DNA of 7,275 bases from an uncultured Clostridia bacterium (GTDB lineage Bacteria; Bacillota; Clostridia; TANB77; CAG-508). Below are positions 1-6,147 of the stretch, one piece after another. Position numbers and translations under genes: made by a program. How positions within the stretch are numbered: the first letter of the stretch is position 1; the number at the start of each line of letters is the position of its first letter. Below the pieces are notes generated by a model that saw nothing but the letters and a program-made list of their open reading frames with translations, did no database searches and was not told the origin of the DNA. The DNA lies in NCBI GenBank assembly GCA_947595555.1, contig CANQES010000067.1, positions 1 through 7,275 of the forward strand, read 5' to 3'.

Positions 1-1
1 T

Positions 2-550
2 GGAGCTAGTCACTACAGTAAGCCGTTGTCTAGCGGTGGACCATGCGGTGAAGCCGTGTTGAAACCTTGCGGTGGAAGGGCGATTGTGGATAATTATTCT
101 TATTCTGCATCTACTAAACAAACGCATACCTGTAAAAAATGTGGTAAGGATATGTGGACAGGGTCAAAAGATTGGTATAACCCTGGGTATAAATGTACGG
201 TTTGTGGTGCGTTATTCACATCTTCAGAAGGTACTGGGCATTACTGCAGTGAGAGTTGCATGAATTCTATGGTGATTACGTGTGGAAAGCCTGTCTACAG
301 AGCTTGTTCTAACACGCCACTGAATAGATGTGAAACTAGAAGTCGTAACGTTAGTTGTAATGGTTCTGTAACAAATCAAGTTGTTTTGAAAACTGACAAG
401 AAAGATTGTGGATTGAACATGGGAAACTACGTAACAAGTAAGACAGAAACTTTATCTTGTGGTCGTACGTTAACTGATAAAACGACACAAAAAACCGAAA
501 ACCATCCATGTACACATAGTAAAACAGCACCTCACTGGTTTACACCTTAA
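2..550 (+). CDS. Cysteine-rich, Ser/Thr-rich protein, C-terminal part (5' end outside window)
   Basis: The reading frame is open from the left edge, so the true start lies outside; the TTG at 26 is only an internal candidate. About 182 residues are visible, 15 of them cysteines. A zinc-ribbon-like pair (CKKCG and CTVCG, about 20 residues apart) is followed by CSESC. After that come loosely repeated units in which a Cys, often Cys-Gly, is separated by Ser/Thr/Lys/Asn-rich stretches (TCGKP, DCGLN, SCGRT, HPC). There is no transmembrane helix in the visible part. Glycine and cysteine codons are often GGT and TGT, unlike the A-ending codons of the downstream genes, which suggests a different expression class or origin. 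Similar Cys-Gly repeat tails occur on secreted or surface proteins of gut Clostridia, but I cannot name a family and assign no function. A strong terminator follows 40 bp after the stop. Confidence 0.7.
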   Translation, partial: GASHYSKPLSSGGPCGEAVLKPCGGRAIVDNYSYSASTKQTHTCKKCGKDMWTGSKDWYNPGYKCTVCGALFTSSEGTGHYCSESCMNSMVITCGKPVYRACSNTPLNRCETRSRNVSCNGSVTNQVVLKTDKKDCGLNMGNYVTSKTETLSCGRTLTDKTTQKTENHPCTHSKTAPHWFTP

Positions 551-589
551 AAGTTTTAAGCATGACGACATAGTATAAAAATATAAAAA

Positions 590-630
590 TAAAAATCGAC
601 TATGACACAAAAAATCATAGCCGATTTTTA
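590..630 (+). terminator. Intrinsic terminator after the Cys-rich gene, possibly bidirectional
   Basis: The arms 590-605 and 615-630 pair over 16 positions with a single A-C mismatch (599/621), around a 9-base A-rich loop. The 3' arm ends in TTTTT and is followed by ATTT; the 5' arm starts with an A-run, so the complementary strand also has a U-tract. This should end transcription of the Cys-rich gene and insulate the cdaA operon. Confidence 0.85.
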
Positions 631-652
631 TTTGAAAGATAAATCCCACGAT

Positions 653-669
653 TAATCATAGCATGATTA
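653..669. repeat. Short perfect inverted repeat upstream of the cdaA-operon promoter
   Basis: TAATCAT (653-659) and ATGATTA (663-669) are perfect 7-base inverted repeats separated by AGC. The element lies about 33 bp upstream of the -35 box. Its size and position would suit an operator, but 7-bp palindromes are common by chance in AT-rich DNA, so a regulatory role is only a guess. Confidence 0.25.
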
Positions 670-701
670 CAAGAGAAAATTTACGTTTTTCAAAATAGGC
701 A

Positions 702-729
702 TTGAAAAAAATATAAGATATGTTATAAT
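702..729 (+). promoter_or_regulatory. Sigma-A-type promoter with extended -10 for the cdaA operon
   Basis: TTGAAA at 702-707 (-35) and a perfect TATAAT at 724-729 (-10) are separated by 16 bp. TG at 721-722 forms an extended -10 (TGnTATAAT). The predicted start of transcription is near 735-737, giving a very short leader before the small ORF at 754/763. It follows the terminator at 590-630, as expected for the head of a new operon. Confidence 0.75.
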
Positions 730-753
730 ATTAAAGGAGAAGAAAGAGAAAGG

Positions 754-897
754 ATGAAAAACATGAAAAAAGAAAAAGAACAGCCAAAAAAACAACATGA
801 CATAGGAGATATATTAGTCAAAATCATGGCAGGAATATTAGCAGTCTTAATGGTAGCAGGAACAGGATTCACTTTACTTTATGCATTAATAGGATAA
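754..897 (+). CDS. Small single-pass membrane protein (47 aa), first gene of the cdaA operon
   Basis: The ORF encodes a basic, Lys/Glu-rich N-terminus (MKNMKKEKEQPKKQHD) followed by one hydrophobic helix of about 23 residues (residues 20-46, ILVKIMAGILAVLMVAGTGF), and ends in TAA 17 bp before cdaA. Two starts are possible. ATG 754 sits 13 bases after AGGAGA (736-740). ATG 763 (44 aa) has AAAGG at 749-753 nine bases upstream. Because the predicted transcription start falls inside the first AGGAGA, the second start is at least as likely. Short one-helix proteins of this type (DUF4044-like) are found in Bacillota, but this family assignment is uncertain. The immediate upstream position suggests co-expression with the membrane enzyme CdaA; no function is known. 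Confidence 0.65.
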   Translation: MKNMKKEKEQPKKQHDIGDILVKIMAGILAVLMVAGTGFTLLYALIG

Positions 898-914
898 AAA
901 AGAAGGAGAAACCA

Positions 915-1826
915 ATGGTAATAAATTTAGGAATGAATTGGGAAAATTTTTATAAAGAAAACATTATGTCATACATCAAATCACTGCAACAAAATCCATT
1001 TGAACTAGTAACATTAATAGTAGATTTAGCAATAGTAATATTTTTATTATATTGCTTTTTTAAGATGGTAAAAGGATCAAGAGCGTGGCAGTTAATAAAA
1101 GGAATAGCACTGTTAATTATAGCAACATGGGTTAGTGGATTATTAAACCTAAAAATACTAAATTGGATATTAACAGGAATAATGAATTTAGGAGTAATTG
1201 CAATTATAGTAATATTTCAACCAGAACTAAGAAGAGCATTAGAACAATTAGGAACAAACAAACTAACAAAATTCTTTGGAATAGATAAAGATGTATCAAC
1301 AAAAACAAAAGAAGACATTTACAAAGTTGTAATAGCAGCAACAGAATTAGCGAAAACAAAAACAGGAGCACTAATCGTATTTGAAAGAGACATAAAAATA
1401 CAAGACATAGCAGCAACAGGGATACCGATGAATGCAGACGTATCGCCACAACTACTAGTAAACATATTTGAACCAAAAACACCATTACATGACGGAGCGG
1501 TAGTAATAGCAGGCAACAAGATAGTATCAGCAGCATGTGTGCTACCACTTGCAGACGACAAAGACATCGCAAAAGAATTAGGAACAAGACATAGAGCAGC
1601 AATAGGAATATCAAAAGAATCAGACAGCATAGTAGTTATAGTATCAGAAGAAACAGGAAAAATATCAGTAGCAAAAGACGGAACATTAATAGCAGACGTT
1701 AGAGAAGATGTACTAAAGAAAATTTTAATAAGCAATATTGTAACAAAAAGATTTACAGTAGAAAAAAAAGAAAGAAAAAACAAACTAAAAGAACTAAAAG
1801 AAAAAATGAAAAAAAGCGAGCAATAA
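915..1826 (+). CDS. cdaA: Diadenylate cyclase CdaA (membrane-bound, c-di-AMP synthase)
   Basis: CdaA condenses two ATP into cyclic di-AMP, a second messenger that controls potassium and osmolyte homeostasis and cell-wall physiology in Bacillota. The 303-residue product is a little longer than typical (about 270-280) because of a charged Lys/Glu-rich tail (about 280-303). Three transmembrane helices lie at about 31-49, 59-77 and 83-101, followed by a coiled linker (PELRRALEQLG) and the cytosolic DAC domain. The catalytic DGA motif is at residues 193-195 (LHDGAVVI) and the nucleotide-binding GTRHR motif at 223-227, so the active site looks intact. The start at 915 is favoured by AGGAG at 904-908 with a 6-base spacer. 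In most Bacillota cdaA is followed by its regulator cdaR (YbbR) and glmM; here truA starts 4 bp after the stop. Confidence 0.96.
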   Translation: MVINLGMNWENFYKENIMSYIKSLQQNPFELVTLIVDLAIVIFLLYCFFKMVKGSRAWQLIKGIALLIIATWVSGLLNLKILNWILTGIMNLGVIAIIVIFQPELRRALEQLGTNKLTKFFGIDKDVSTKTKEDIYKVVIAATELAKTKTGALIVFERDIKIQDIAATGIPMNADVSPQLLVNIFEPKTPLHDGAVVIAGNKIVSAACVLPLADDKDIAKELGTRHRAAIGISKESDSIVVIVSEETGKISVAKDGTLIADVREDVLKKILISNIVTKRFTVEKKERKNKLKELKEKMKKSEQ

Positions 1827-1830
1827 GGAT

Positions 1831-2573
1831 ATGAGAAATATAAAATTAGTAATTGAATATGATGGAAAAGAATTCAATCGGGTGGCAAAAACAACCTAGC
1901 AAACTAAATATACAAGGGACAATAGAAAAAGCCATAGAGCAAATAACAGGAGAAAACGTAGATTTAATAGCATCAGGAAGAACAGATAGTGGAGTTCATG
2001 CATTGCGGGCAAGTAGCAAACTTCAAAACAAATTCAAACATTCCAATCGAAAAATTTGCAATAGCAATTAATAGCAACTTAAAAAAATCAATAATAATAA
2101 AATCAGCAGAAGAAGTAGATGAAAAATTTCACAGCAGGCTTTCATGCAAAAGAAAAACATATAGATATATTATAAACAATACAAAAGAAGGGACGGCAAT
2201 ATATAGAAACCTAGAAACACATATTCCAATGAAATTAGACATAGAAAAAATGAAAAAAGCAATAAAATACTTTGAAGGTGAACATGATTTCAAGGCATTC
2301 AAAGCAAGTGGAACAAGTGCAAAAAGTAGTATAAGAACAATATACAAAGCAGACATAATAGAAAAAGAAAAAGACAAAATATGGATAGAACTAACAGGAA
2401 ATGGCTTTCTATATAATATGGTAAGAATTATAGCAGGTACACTAGTAGAAGTAGGATTAGGAAACATAGAGCCAGAAGACATTGCACAAATTATAAAAAA
2501 ACAAAAAAGAGAAAATGCAGGAAAAACATTACCACCACAAGGCTTATACTTAGTCAAAGTAGAATATATATAA
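1831..2573 (+). CDS. truA: tRNA pseudouridine(38-40) synthase TruA, read through two +1 frame changes
   Basis: TruA isomerises uridines 38-40 in the anticodon arm of tRNAs to pseudouridine. The gene starts at ATG 1831 (MRNIKLVIEYDGKEFN), 4 bp after the cdaA stop with only a weak AAGG, suggesting translational coupling. The conserved protein continues only if base 1879 is skipped (then GWQKQPSKLNIQ) and base 2006 is skipped (then GQVANFKT). The reconstruction gives 246 residues, a normal TruA length, ending LPPQGLYLVKVEYI. The catalytic Asp is residue 52 in SGRTDSGVHA; FHSRLSCKRKTYRY, DFKAF and NGFLYNMVRIIAGTLVEVG are also present. Without a shift, translation stops at TAG 1897 after 22 codons. 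No other lesion is seen. It could be a recoded functional gene, a recent pseudogene or two sequence errors. An independent product from ATG 1989 would lack the catalytic Asp and is unlikely to be active. Confidence 0.9.
1876..1885 (+). other. First +1 shift site in truA (AAT C GGG TGG)
   Basis: In the incoming frame the codons are AAT CGG GTG, leading to TAG at 1897. Skipping C1879 gives AAT GGG TGG, that is Asn-Gly-Trp, matching the conserved GWQ segment of TruA (YYGWQRQ in E. coli). The frame change is therefore located to within a few bases by conservation. The codon presented at the shift is CGG, followed by G. Confidence 0.8.
2003..2012 (+). other. Second +1 shift site in truA (TTG C GGG CAA)
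   Basis: After the catalytic loop (GRTDSGVHAL) the incoming codons are TTG CGG GCA, and this frame stops at 2069-2071. Skipping C2006 gives TTG GGG CAA, that is Leu-Gly-Gln, which restores the conserved GQV segment (GTGQVVHF in E. coli TruA). The tetranucleotide CGGG and the direction of the shift are the same as at the first site. Confidence 0.8.
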
Positions 2574-2589
2574 ATTAACAAAAAAATAA

Positions 2590-2665
2590 GGCAAGGCATA
2601 AAATATAGTAAAAAATAAAAAGGAGAGAAAAAAATGAACATTTTACTTATATTTTTTGCCTTGCC
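2590..2665 (+). promoter_or_regulatory. Long imperfect RNA hairpin carrying the ribosome binding site and AUG in its loop
   Basis: GGCAAGGCA (2590-2598) pairs perfectly with TGCCTTGCC (2657-2665). After one mismatch (2599/2656), 2600-2607 pairs with 2648-2655 (8 bp). After one bulged base (2647), GTAAAA (2608-2613) pairs with TTTTAC (2641-2646). The 27-base loop (2614-2640) contains AGGAG (2621-2625) and the ATG at 2634. The inner stem is all or mostly A/T and could be chance, but the 9-bp outer stem is GC-rich for this DNA. The 3' arm lies inside the coding sequence. A translation-control role is inferred only from geometry. Confidence 0.45.
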
Positions 2666-3104
2666 AATTGCTGTTATTATCATTTCAATTGCATTACAAA
2701 AAATTTTTAAAAATCCATTATTAGTAGCAGCGATTATATTTGCTATTTTTTTAATAGTAACATTTGTCGTTAATGACTTAAACTTTTTAGTAGCCGCAAT
2801 AGCCTATGCAATTATAAGTTTCCTGACAGCATTAATTACTTATCTTATTTGTCGATGCCTAAAAGAACAATGTAGAGAAAACATAAACTGTTGCTGTAAC
2901 AATAATATAATGACAGCAAATACAAATCAAAACAATAATGGAATACAAACAACTGACGGAAACCAATTAGTTGTGACAAATTGCAACGAAAACAACAACA
3001 ATAGTTTCAACTATCAAGTTACAAGTACAGATGGAGTAACAGCTAGAATAAGCATTGTGCCTAATAATACAAACAACAACGGATGTGGATGTAACAGAAG
3101 ATAA
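2634..3104 (+). CDS. DUF2651-like three-helix membrane protein with Cys/Asn-rich tail
   Basis: The 156-residue product has three hydrophobic helices (about 3-23, 29-47 and 50-73), giving a short integral membrane domain like that of DUF2651/YbeF proteins of Bacillota, whose function is unknown. After the last helix comes a cysteine cluster (CRCLKEQC then NINCCCNNN, about 73-90), then an Asn/Thr/Gln-rich low-complexity region to the end, closing with GCGCNRR. The last part (about 126-143, YQVTSTDGVTARISIVPN) could form a small beta structure. AGGAG at 2621-2625, eight bases before ATG, supports the start. There is no terminator between truA and this gene, so it may be co-transcribed with cdaA and truA, although the 60-bp gap holds an RNA hairpin. 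The membrane domain assignment is secure; the family name is a moderate guess. Confidence 0.75.
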   Translation: MNILLIFFALPIAVIIISIALQKIFKNPLLVAAIIFAIFLIVTFVVNDLNFLVAAIAYAIISFLTALITYLICRCLKEQCRENINCCCNNNIMTANTNQNNNGIQTTDGNQLVVTNCNENNNNSFNYQVTSTDGVTARISIVPNNTNNNGCGCNRR

Positions 3105-3112
3105 AAATTAAA

Positions 3113-3155
3113 ATGTTACAGTTTAGTCTAAAAATATAAGACTGAACTGTAACAT
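3113..3155 (+). terminator. Terminator-like long hairpin without a proper U-tract
   Basis: Arms 3113-3129 and 3139-3155 pair over 17 positions, all Watson-Crick except one G-U, around a 9-base A-rich loop (AAAAATATA). It begins 8 bp after the stop of the preceding gene. No T-run follows directly (CATAATTAAG), so it is not a canonical terminator in the + direction; the nearest T-run is at 3170-3175. It may work as an mRNA 3'-end stabiliser, or as a terminator for antisense transcription, since TTTTAAT-type sequence lies on that side. Confidence 0.55.
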
Positions 3156-3176
3156 CATAATTAAGACATATTTTTC

Positions 3177-3205
3177 TTGAAAAAAAACGTAATATATGAT
3201 AAGAT
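3177..3205 (+). promoter_or_regulatory. Candidate promoter for the exporter gene
   Basis: TTGAAA at 3177-3182 and TAAGAT at 3200-3205 are 17 bp apart, with TG at 3197-3198 forming an extended -10. The -10 matches the consensus at four of six positions. The same TTGAAA plus TGn architecture is seen in the stronger promoter at 702-729. Its position after the hairpin and 26 bp before ATG 3232 is suitable. I see no recognisable riboswitch or metal-regulator operator here. Confidence 0.45.
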
Positions 3206-3231
3206 AAATAAACGAAAGAAGAGGGAAAAAT

Positions 3232-4071
3232 ATGGTAGATATTTTAATAGACGCTATTATAGATAGCATAAAATTACTTCCATTTCTATTCATTACATAC
3301 TTAATCATGGAATACATAGAACACAAAACAAAAAACAAGACAAAAGAAACAATAAAAAAATCTGGTAAATATGGACCAATCATAGGGGGGATACTAGGAA
3401 TATTCCCACAATGTGGATTTTCAGTTTCAGCAACAAACCTATATGCAGCAAGAGTAATCACACTAGGAACACTAATTGCAGTATATCTTTCAACATCAGA
3501 CGAAATGTTACCAATATTCTTATCAGAAGCAGTACCAATATCAACGATACTAGGAATATTAGGAATTAAACTAATTGTCGGAATAATAGCAGGACTAAGC
3601 ATAGACTTAGTCATGAAACTAAAACATAAAAACGAAGAACAAAAAATAATAGACTTATGTGAAAAAGAACACTGTGACTGTGAACATGGAATATTTAAAT
3701 CAGCATTAAAACACACATTAAGCATATTCATATTCATATTACTTATTACAATAATAATAAACATAGCAATTGAATTGATAGGAGAAGAAAACATATCAGG
3801 ATTTTTGCAAAATAAGCCGATATTAGGACCAGTAATTGCAGGAATAATAGGATTAATACCAAACTGTGCAGCATCTGTTATACTAACACAAATGTACCTA
3901 GAAAATGTTATGTCAGTAGCAACACTAATATCAGGGCTACTAGTTGGAGCAGGAGTAGGACTAGCAGTACTATTCAAAACAAACAAAGGAATAAAAGAAA
4001 ACATCAAAATAGTAGGAATACTCTACAGTATAGGAGTAATTGCTGGAATAATAATAGAATTACTTATATAA
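3232..4071 (+). CDS. Putative heavy-metal/arsenic exporter, ArsP_2-type membrane protein
   Basis: This 279-residue membrane protein resembles the ArsP_2 family (putative 10-TM heavy-metal exporters, often annotated as arsenic efflux or putative manganese transporter proteins). It is built from two related halves. Each carries a Pro-x-Cys motif inside a Gly/Ile-rich helix: GIFPQCGFS (56-64) and GLIPNCAAS (207-215). TSDEMLPIF (88-96) is a second conserved-looking polar motif. The halves are joined by a cytosolic, charged loop (130-155) containing CEKEHCDCEH (143-152), a probable metal-binding site. Hydrophobic segments lie at about 12-28, 49-66, 75-99, 102-128, 160-183, 198-220, 229-248 and 258-279. 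GAGGG at 3221-3225 precedes the start. The transported ion cannot be told from sequence. A promoter may lie just upstream, and the ABC-F gene follows after 19 bp. Confidence 0.8.
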   Translation: MVDILIDAIIDSIKLLPFLFITYLIMEYIEHKTKNKTKETIKKSGKYGPIIGGILGIFPQCGFSVSATNLYAARVITLGTLIAVYLSTSDEMLPIFLSEAVPISTILGILGIKLIVGIIAGLSIDLVMKLKHKNEEQKIIDLCEKEHCDCEHGIFKSALKHTLSIFIFILLITIIINIAIELIGEENISGFLQNKPILGPVIAGIIGLIPNCAASVILTQMYLENVMSVATLISGLLVGAGVGLAVLFKTNKGIKENIKIVGILYSIGVIAGIIIELLI

Positions 4072-4090
4072 AAATCAAGGAGGAGATAAA

Positions 4091-5674
4091 ATGTTAAGCG
4101 CAAACGGAGTAACCGTAAGATTTGGAAAAAGAGTCTTATTTGAAGACGTAAACATACGATTTGGAAAAGGAAACTGTTATGGAATCATAGGAGCAAACGG
4201 AGCAGGAAAATCAACATTTCTAAAAGTATTATCTGGTGAAATTGAGCCAAGCAAAGGAGACGTTAGCATTGACAAAGGAGAAAGGCTATCTGTCTTAAAA
4301 CAAGACCATTTTGCATTCGAAGAATATAGTGTAATAGACACTGTCATGATGGGAAACAAAGAATTATATGACATCATGAAAGAAAAAGATAACATATATG
4401 CAAAGCCAGACTTTTCAGAAGAAGATGGAATGAAAGCAGCAAAACTAGAAGAAAGATTTGCAGAATTAGATGGATGGAATGCAGAATCAGATGCAGCAAT
4501 GTTATTAAACGATTTAGGAATTATACCAGAAAACCATTACAAATTAATGAAGGACATTGAAGCAAAAGAAAAAGTAAAAGTTTTACTAGCTCAAAGCCTA
4601 TTTGGAAATCCAGATGTCTTATTATTGGACGAGCCAACAAACGACTTAGACATAAAAAGTATAAACTGGTTACAAGAATTTTTGATGGACTTCGAAAACA
4701 CAGTAATAGTAGTATCACATGACAGATATTTTTTAAACAAAGTATGTACGCACATAGCAGACGTTGACTTTGGAAAAATAAAAGTCTATCCAGGAAACTA
4801 TGACTTTTGGTATGAATCAAGCCAACTTGCATTAAAACAAGCAAGAGAACAGAACAAGAAAAAAGAAGAAAAAATCAAAGAACTACAAGAATTTATTGCA
4901 AGATTTAGTGCAAATGCCTCAAAATCAAAACAAGCAACATCTAGAAAGAAAACACTAGAAAAAATAGAACTAGACGAAATAAAACCATCAAACAGAAAAT
5001 ATCCATATGTAGACTTCAAACCAGACAGAGAACCAGGCAAAGAAATTTTACAAGTAAAAAACATATCAAAATCAATAGAAGGAGTAAAAATATTAGACAA
5101 AATATCATTTGACGTAAAACAGGGGGACAAAATAGCATTTTTAGCAGACAATGACATTGCAAAAACTGTATTATTTCAAATCATAGCAGGCGACATTGAA
5201 CCAGATGAAGGAGAACTAATATGGGGAACAACAATAACACAAAGCTATTTTCCAAAAGACAACAACTATCTATTCAACACAGATGAAAACCTAACTGAAT
5301 GGCTAAGAAAATATTCAAAAGACCCAGATGAAACCTATGTTAGAAGCTTCTTAGGAAGAATGTTATTCTCAGGAGATGAAGCACTAAAACAAGAAAAAGT
5401 GCTATCAGGAGGAGAAAAAGTAAGATGTATCCTATCAAAAATGATGTTATCAGGAGCAAATTTTTTAATATTTGATGAGCCAACAAACCATTTAGACATG
5501 GAAAGCATCACATCTGTCAATGAAGGAATGAAAAAATTCATAGGAAACATTTTATTTACATCACATGACCATGAATTAACACAAACCGTAGCAAATCGTA
5601 TCATTGATATAAAAGAAGACGGGCAAGTAATAGACCGAGAAATTACTTATAACGAATATTTAGGAGTAGAATAA
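4091..5674 (+). CDS. ABC-F family ATPase, YkpA/YbiT type
   Basis: This 527-residue cytosolic protein has two ABC ATPase domains and no membrane helices, the ABC-F plan; these proteins act on ribosomes as translation factors. It aligns closely by eye with E. coli YbiT (about 530 aa) and B. subtilis YkpA, including the linker RFSANASKSKQATSRKK (271-287). Domain 1 has Walker A GANGAGKST (34-42), Walker B LLLDEPTNDLD (177-187) and switch His210, but its signature is degenerate (IEAKEKVKVLLAQ, 156-168), as in YbiT. Domain 2 has LSGGE (438-442), Walker B FLIFDEPTNHLD (458-469) and His492, but a degenerate Walker A, ADNDIAKT (352-359), keeping only the Lys-Thr. The start is set by a very strong AAGGAGGAGA (4077-4086). 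It lies between the exporter and the dCMP deaminase, 2 bp from the latter. A resistance-type ABC-F is less likely given the YbiT-type linker. Confidence 0.93.
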   Translation: MLSANGVTVRFGKRVLFEDVNIRFGKGNCYGIIGANGAGKSTFLKVLSGEIEPSKGDVSIDKGERLSVLKQDHFAFEEYSVIDTVMMGNKELYDIMKEKDNIYAKPDFSEEDGMKAAKLEERFAELDGWNAESDAAMLLNDLGIIPENHYKLMKDIEAKEKVKVLLAQSLFGNPDVLLLDEPTNDLDIKSINWLQEFLMDFENTVIVVSHDRYFLNKVCTHIADVDFGKIKVYPGNYDFWYESSQLALKQAREQNKKKEEKIKELQEFIARFSANASKSKQATSRKKTLEKIELDEIKPSNRKYPYVDFKPDREPGKEILQVKNISKSIEGVKILDKISFDVKQGDKIAFLADNDIAKTVLFQIIAGDIEPDEGELIWGTTITQSYFPKDNNYLFNTDENLTEWLRKYSKDPDETYVRSFLGRMLFSGDEALKQEKVLSGGEKVRCILSKMMLSGANFLIFDEPTNHLDMESITSVNEGMKKFIGNILFTSHDHELTQTVANRIIDIKEDGQVIDREITYNEYLGVE

Positions 5675-5676
5675 TC

Positions 5677-6147
5677 ATGAGTAGAGTTGATAAAATAAAC
5701 TATTATTTAAACATAGCAGAAAGCGTAGCAGAAAGAGGCACATGTTTAAGAAACAACTATGGAAGCATTATAGTAAAAAACGATGAAATCATATCAACTG
5801 GCTACACAGGAGCGCCAAGAGGAAGGAAAAACTGTTTAGACTTAGGATATTGCATAAAAAGTGACATGCCAAGTGGAAAAGGGTATGACAAATGCAGATC
5901 TGTTCATAGTGAGCAAAATGCTATGATTAGTGCTGCCAGAAAAGATATGATAGGGGCCACATTATATCTAGTAGGAATAAATAAGAGAAACAACCAATAT
6001 GTTACAGACAACGAACCATGTACTTTTTGCAAAAGAATGTTAATAAACGCAGGAATAAAAGAAGTAATCATGCGTGACACAAAAACCGAATACAGAATAG
6101 AACAAGTACAAAATTGGATTAAAGAAGATGACTCACTAAAATATTAA
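5677..6147 (+). CDS. Deoxycytidylate (dCMP) deaminase, ComEB type
   Basis: The 156-residue protein belongs to the zinc-dependent cytidine/deoxycytidylate deaminase fold. It would convert dCMP to dUMP, feeding thymidylate synthesis. The catalytic zinc motif HSEQNA (His77, Glu79) and PCTFC (Cys115, Cys118) are intact, and GYTGAPRG (42-49) matches the substrate-side loop of dCMP deaminases. An extra cysteine set (Cys53, Cys59, Cys73) between these motifs fits the second structural zinc site known in this family. Length is typical of the short bacterial forms. ATG 5677 lies 2 bp after the ABC-F stop, and its AGGAG (5662-5666) is inside that gene's end, indicating coupled translation. TadA-type tRNA deaminase is less likely because of the extra Cys loop and the GYTGAPRG motif. 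Confidence 0.9.
   Translation: MSRVDKINYYLNIAESVAERGTCLRNNYGSIIVKNDEIISTGYTGAPRGRKNCLDLGYCIKSDMPSGKGYDKCRSVHSEQNAMISAARKDMIGATLYLVGINKRNNQYVTDNEPCTFCKRMLINAGIKEVIMRDTKTEYRIEQVQNWIKEDDSLKY

Noticed and set aside
72..263. Overlapping + strand frame inside the Cys-rich gene
   Set aside because: It lacks a plausible ribosome binding site or motif and overlaps the longer frame with organised cysteines that continues from the left edge.
551..753. Possible riboswitch or small RNA ahead of the cdaA operon
   Set aside because: Apart from the terminator, a 7-bp inverted repeat and a promoter I see no conserved riboswitch core; the promoter lies so close to the start codon that there is no room for a structured leader.
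1204..1783. Two minus-strand open frames opposite cdaA
   Set aside because: They are low-complexity Leu/Ser-rich shadows of A-rich coding DNA with no domain signature, while cdaA on the + strand is unambiguous.
1989..2573. Stand-alone gene from ATG 1989 or 1998
   Set aside because: It would start after the catalytic Asp of TruA, and its first residues (MEFMHC) are out-of-frame reading of the conserved GVHAL segment. It is better explained as the last segment of the frame-shifted truA.
3105..3231. Manganese (yybP-ykoY) riboswitch ahead of the exporter
   Set aside because: The only strong structure is a simple hairpin upstream of the candidate promoter, and the leader after that promoter is too short for such a riboswitch.
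3123..4007. Long open frame on the minus strand opposite the exporter gene
   Set aside because: It mirrors the + strand gene, which has recognisable motifs and a ribosome binding site. The minus-strand translation is hydrophobic only because it is complementary to membrane-helix codons, and shows no family motif.
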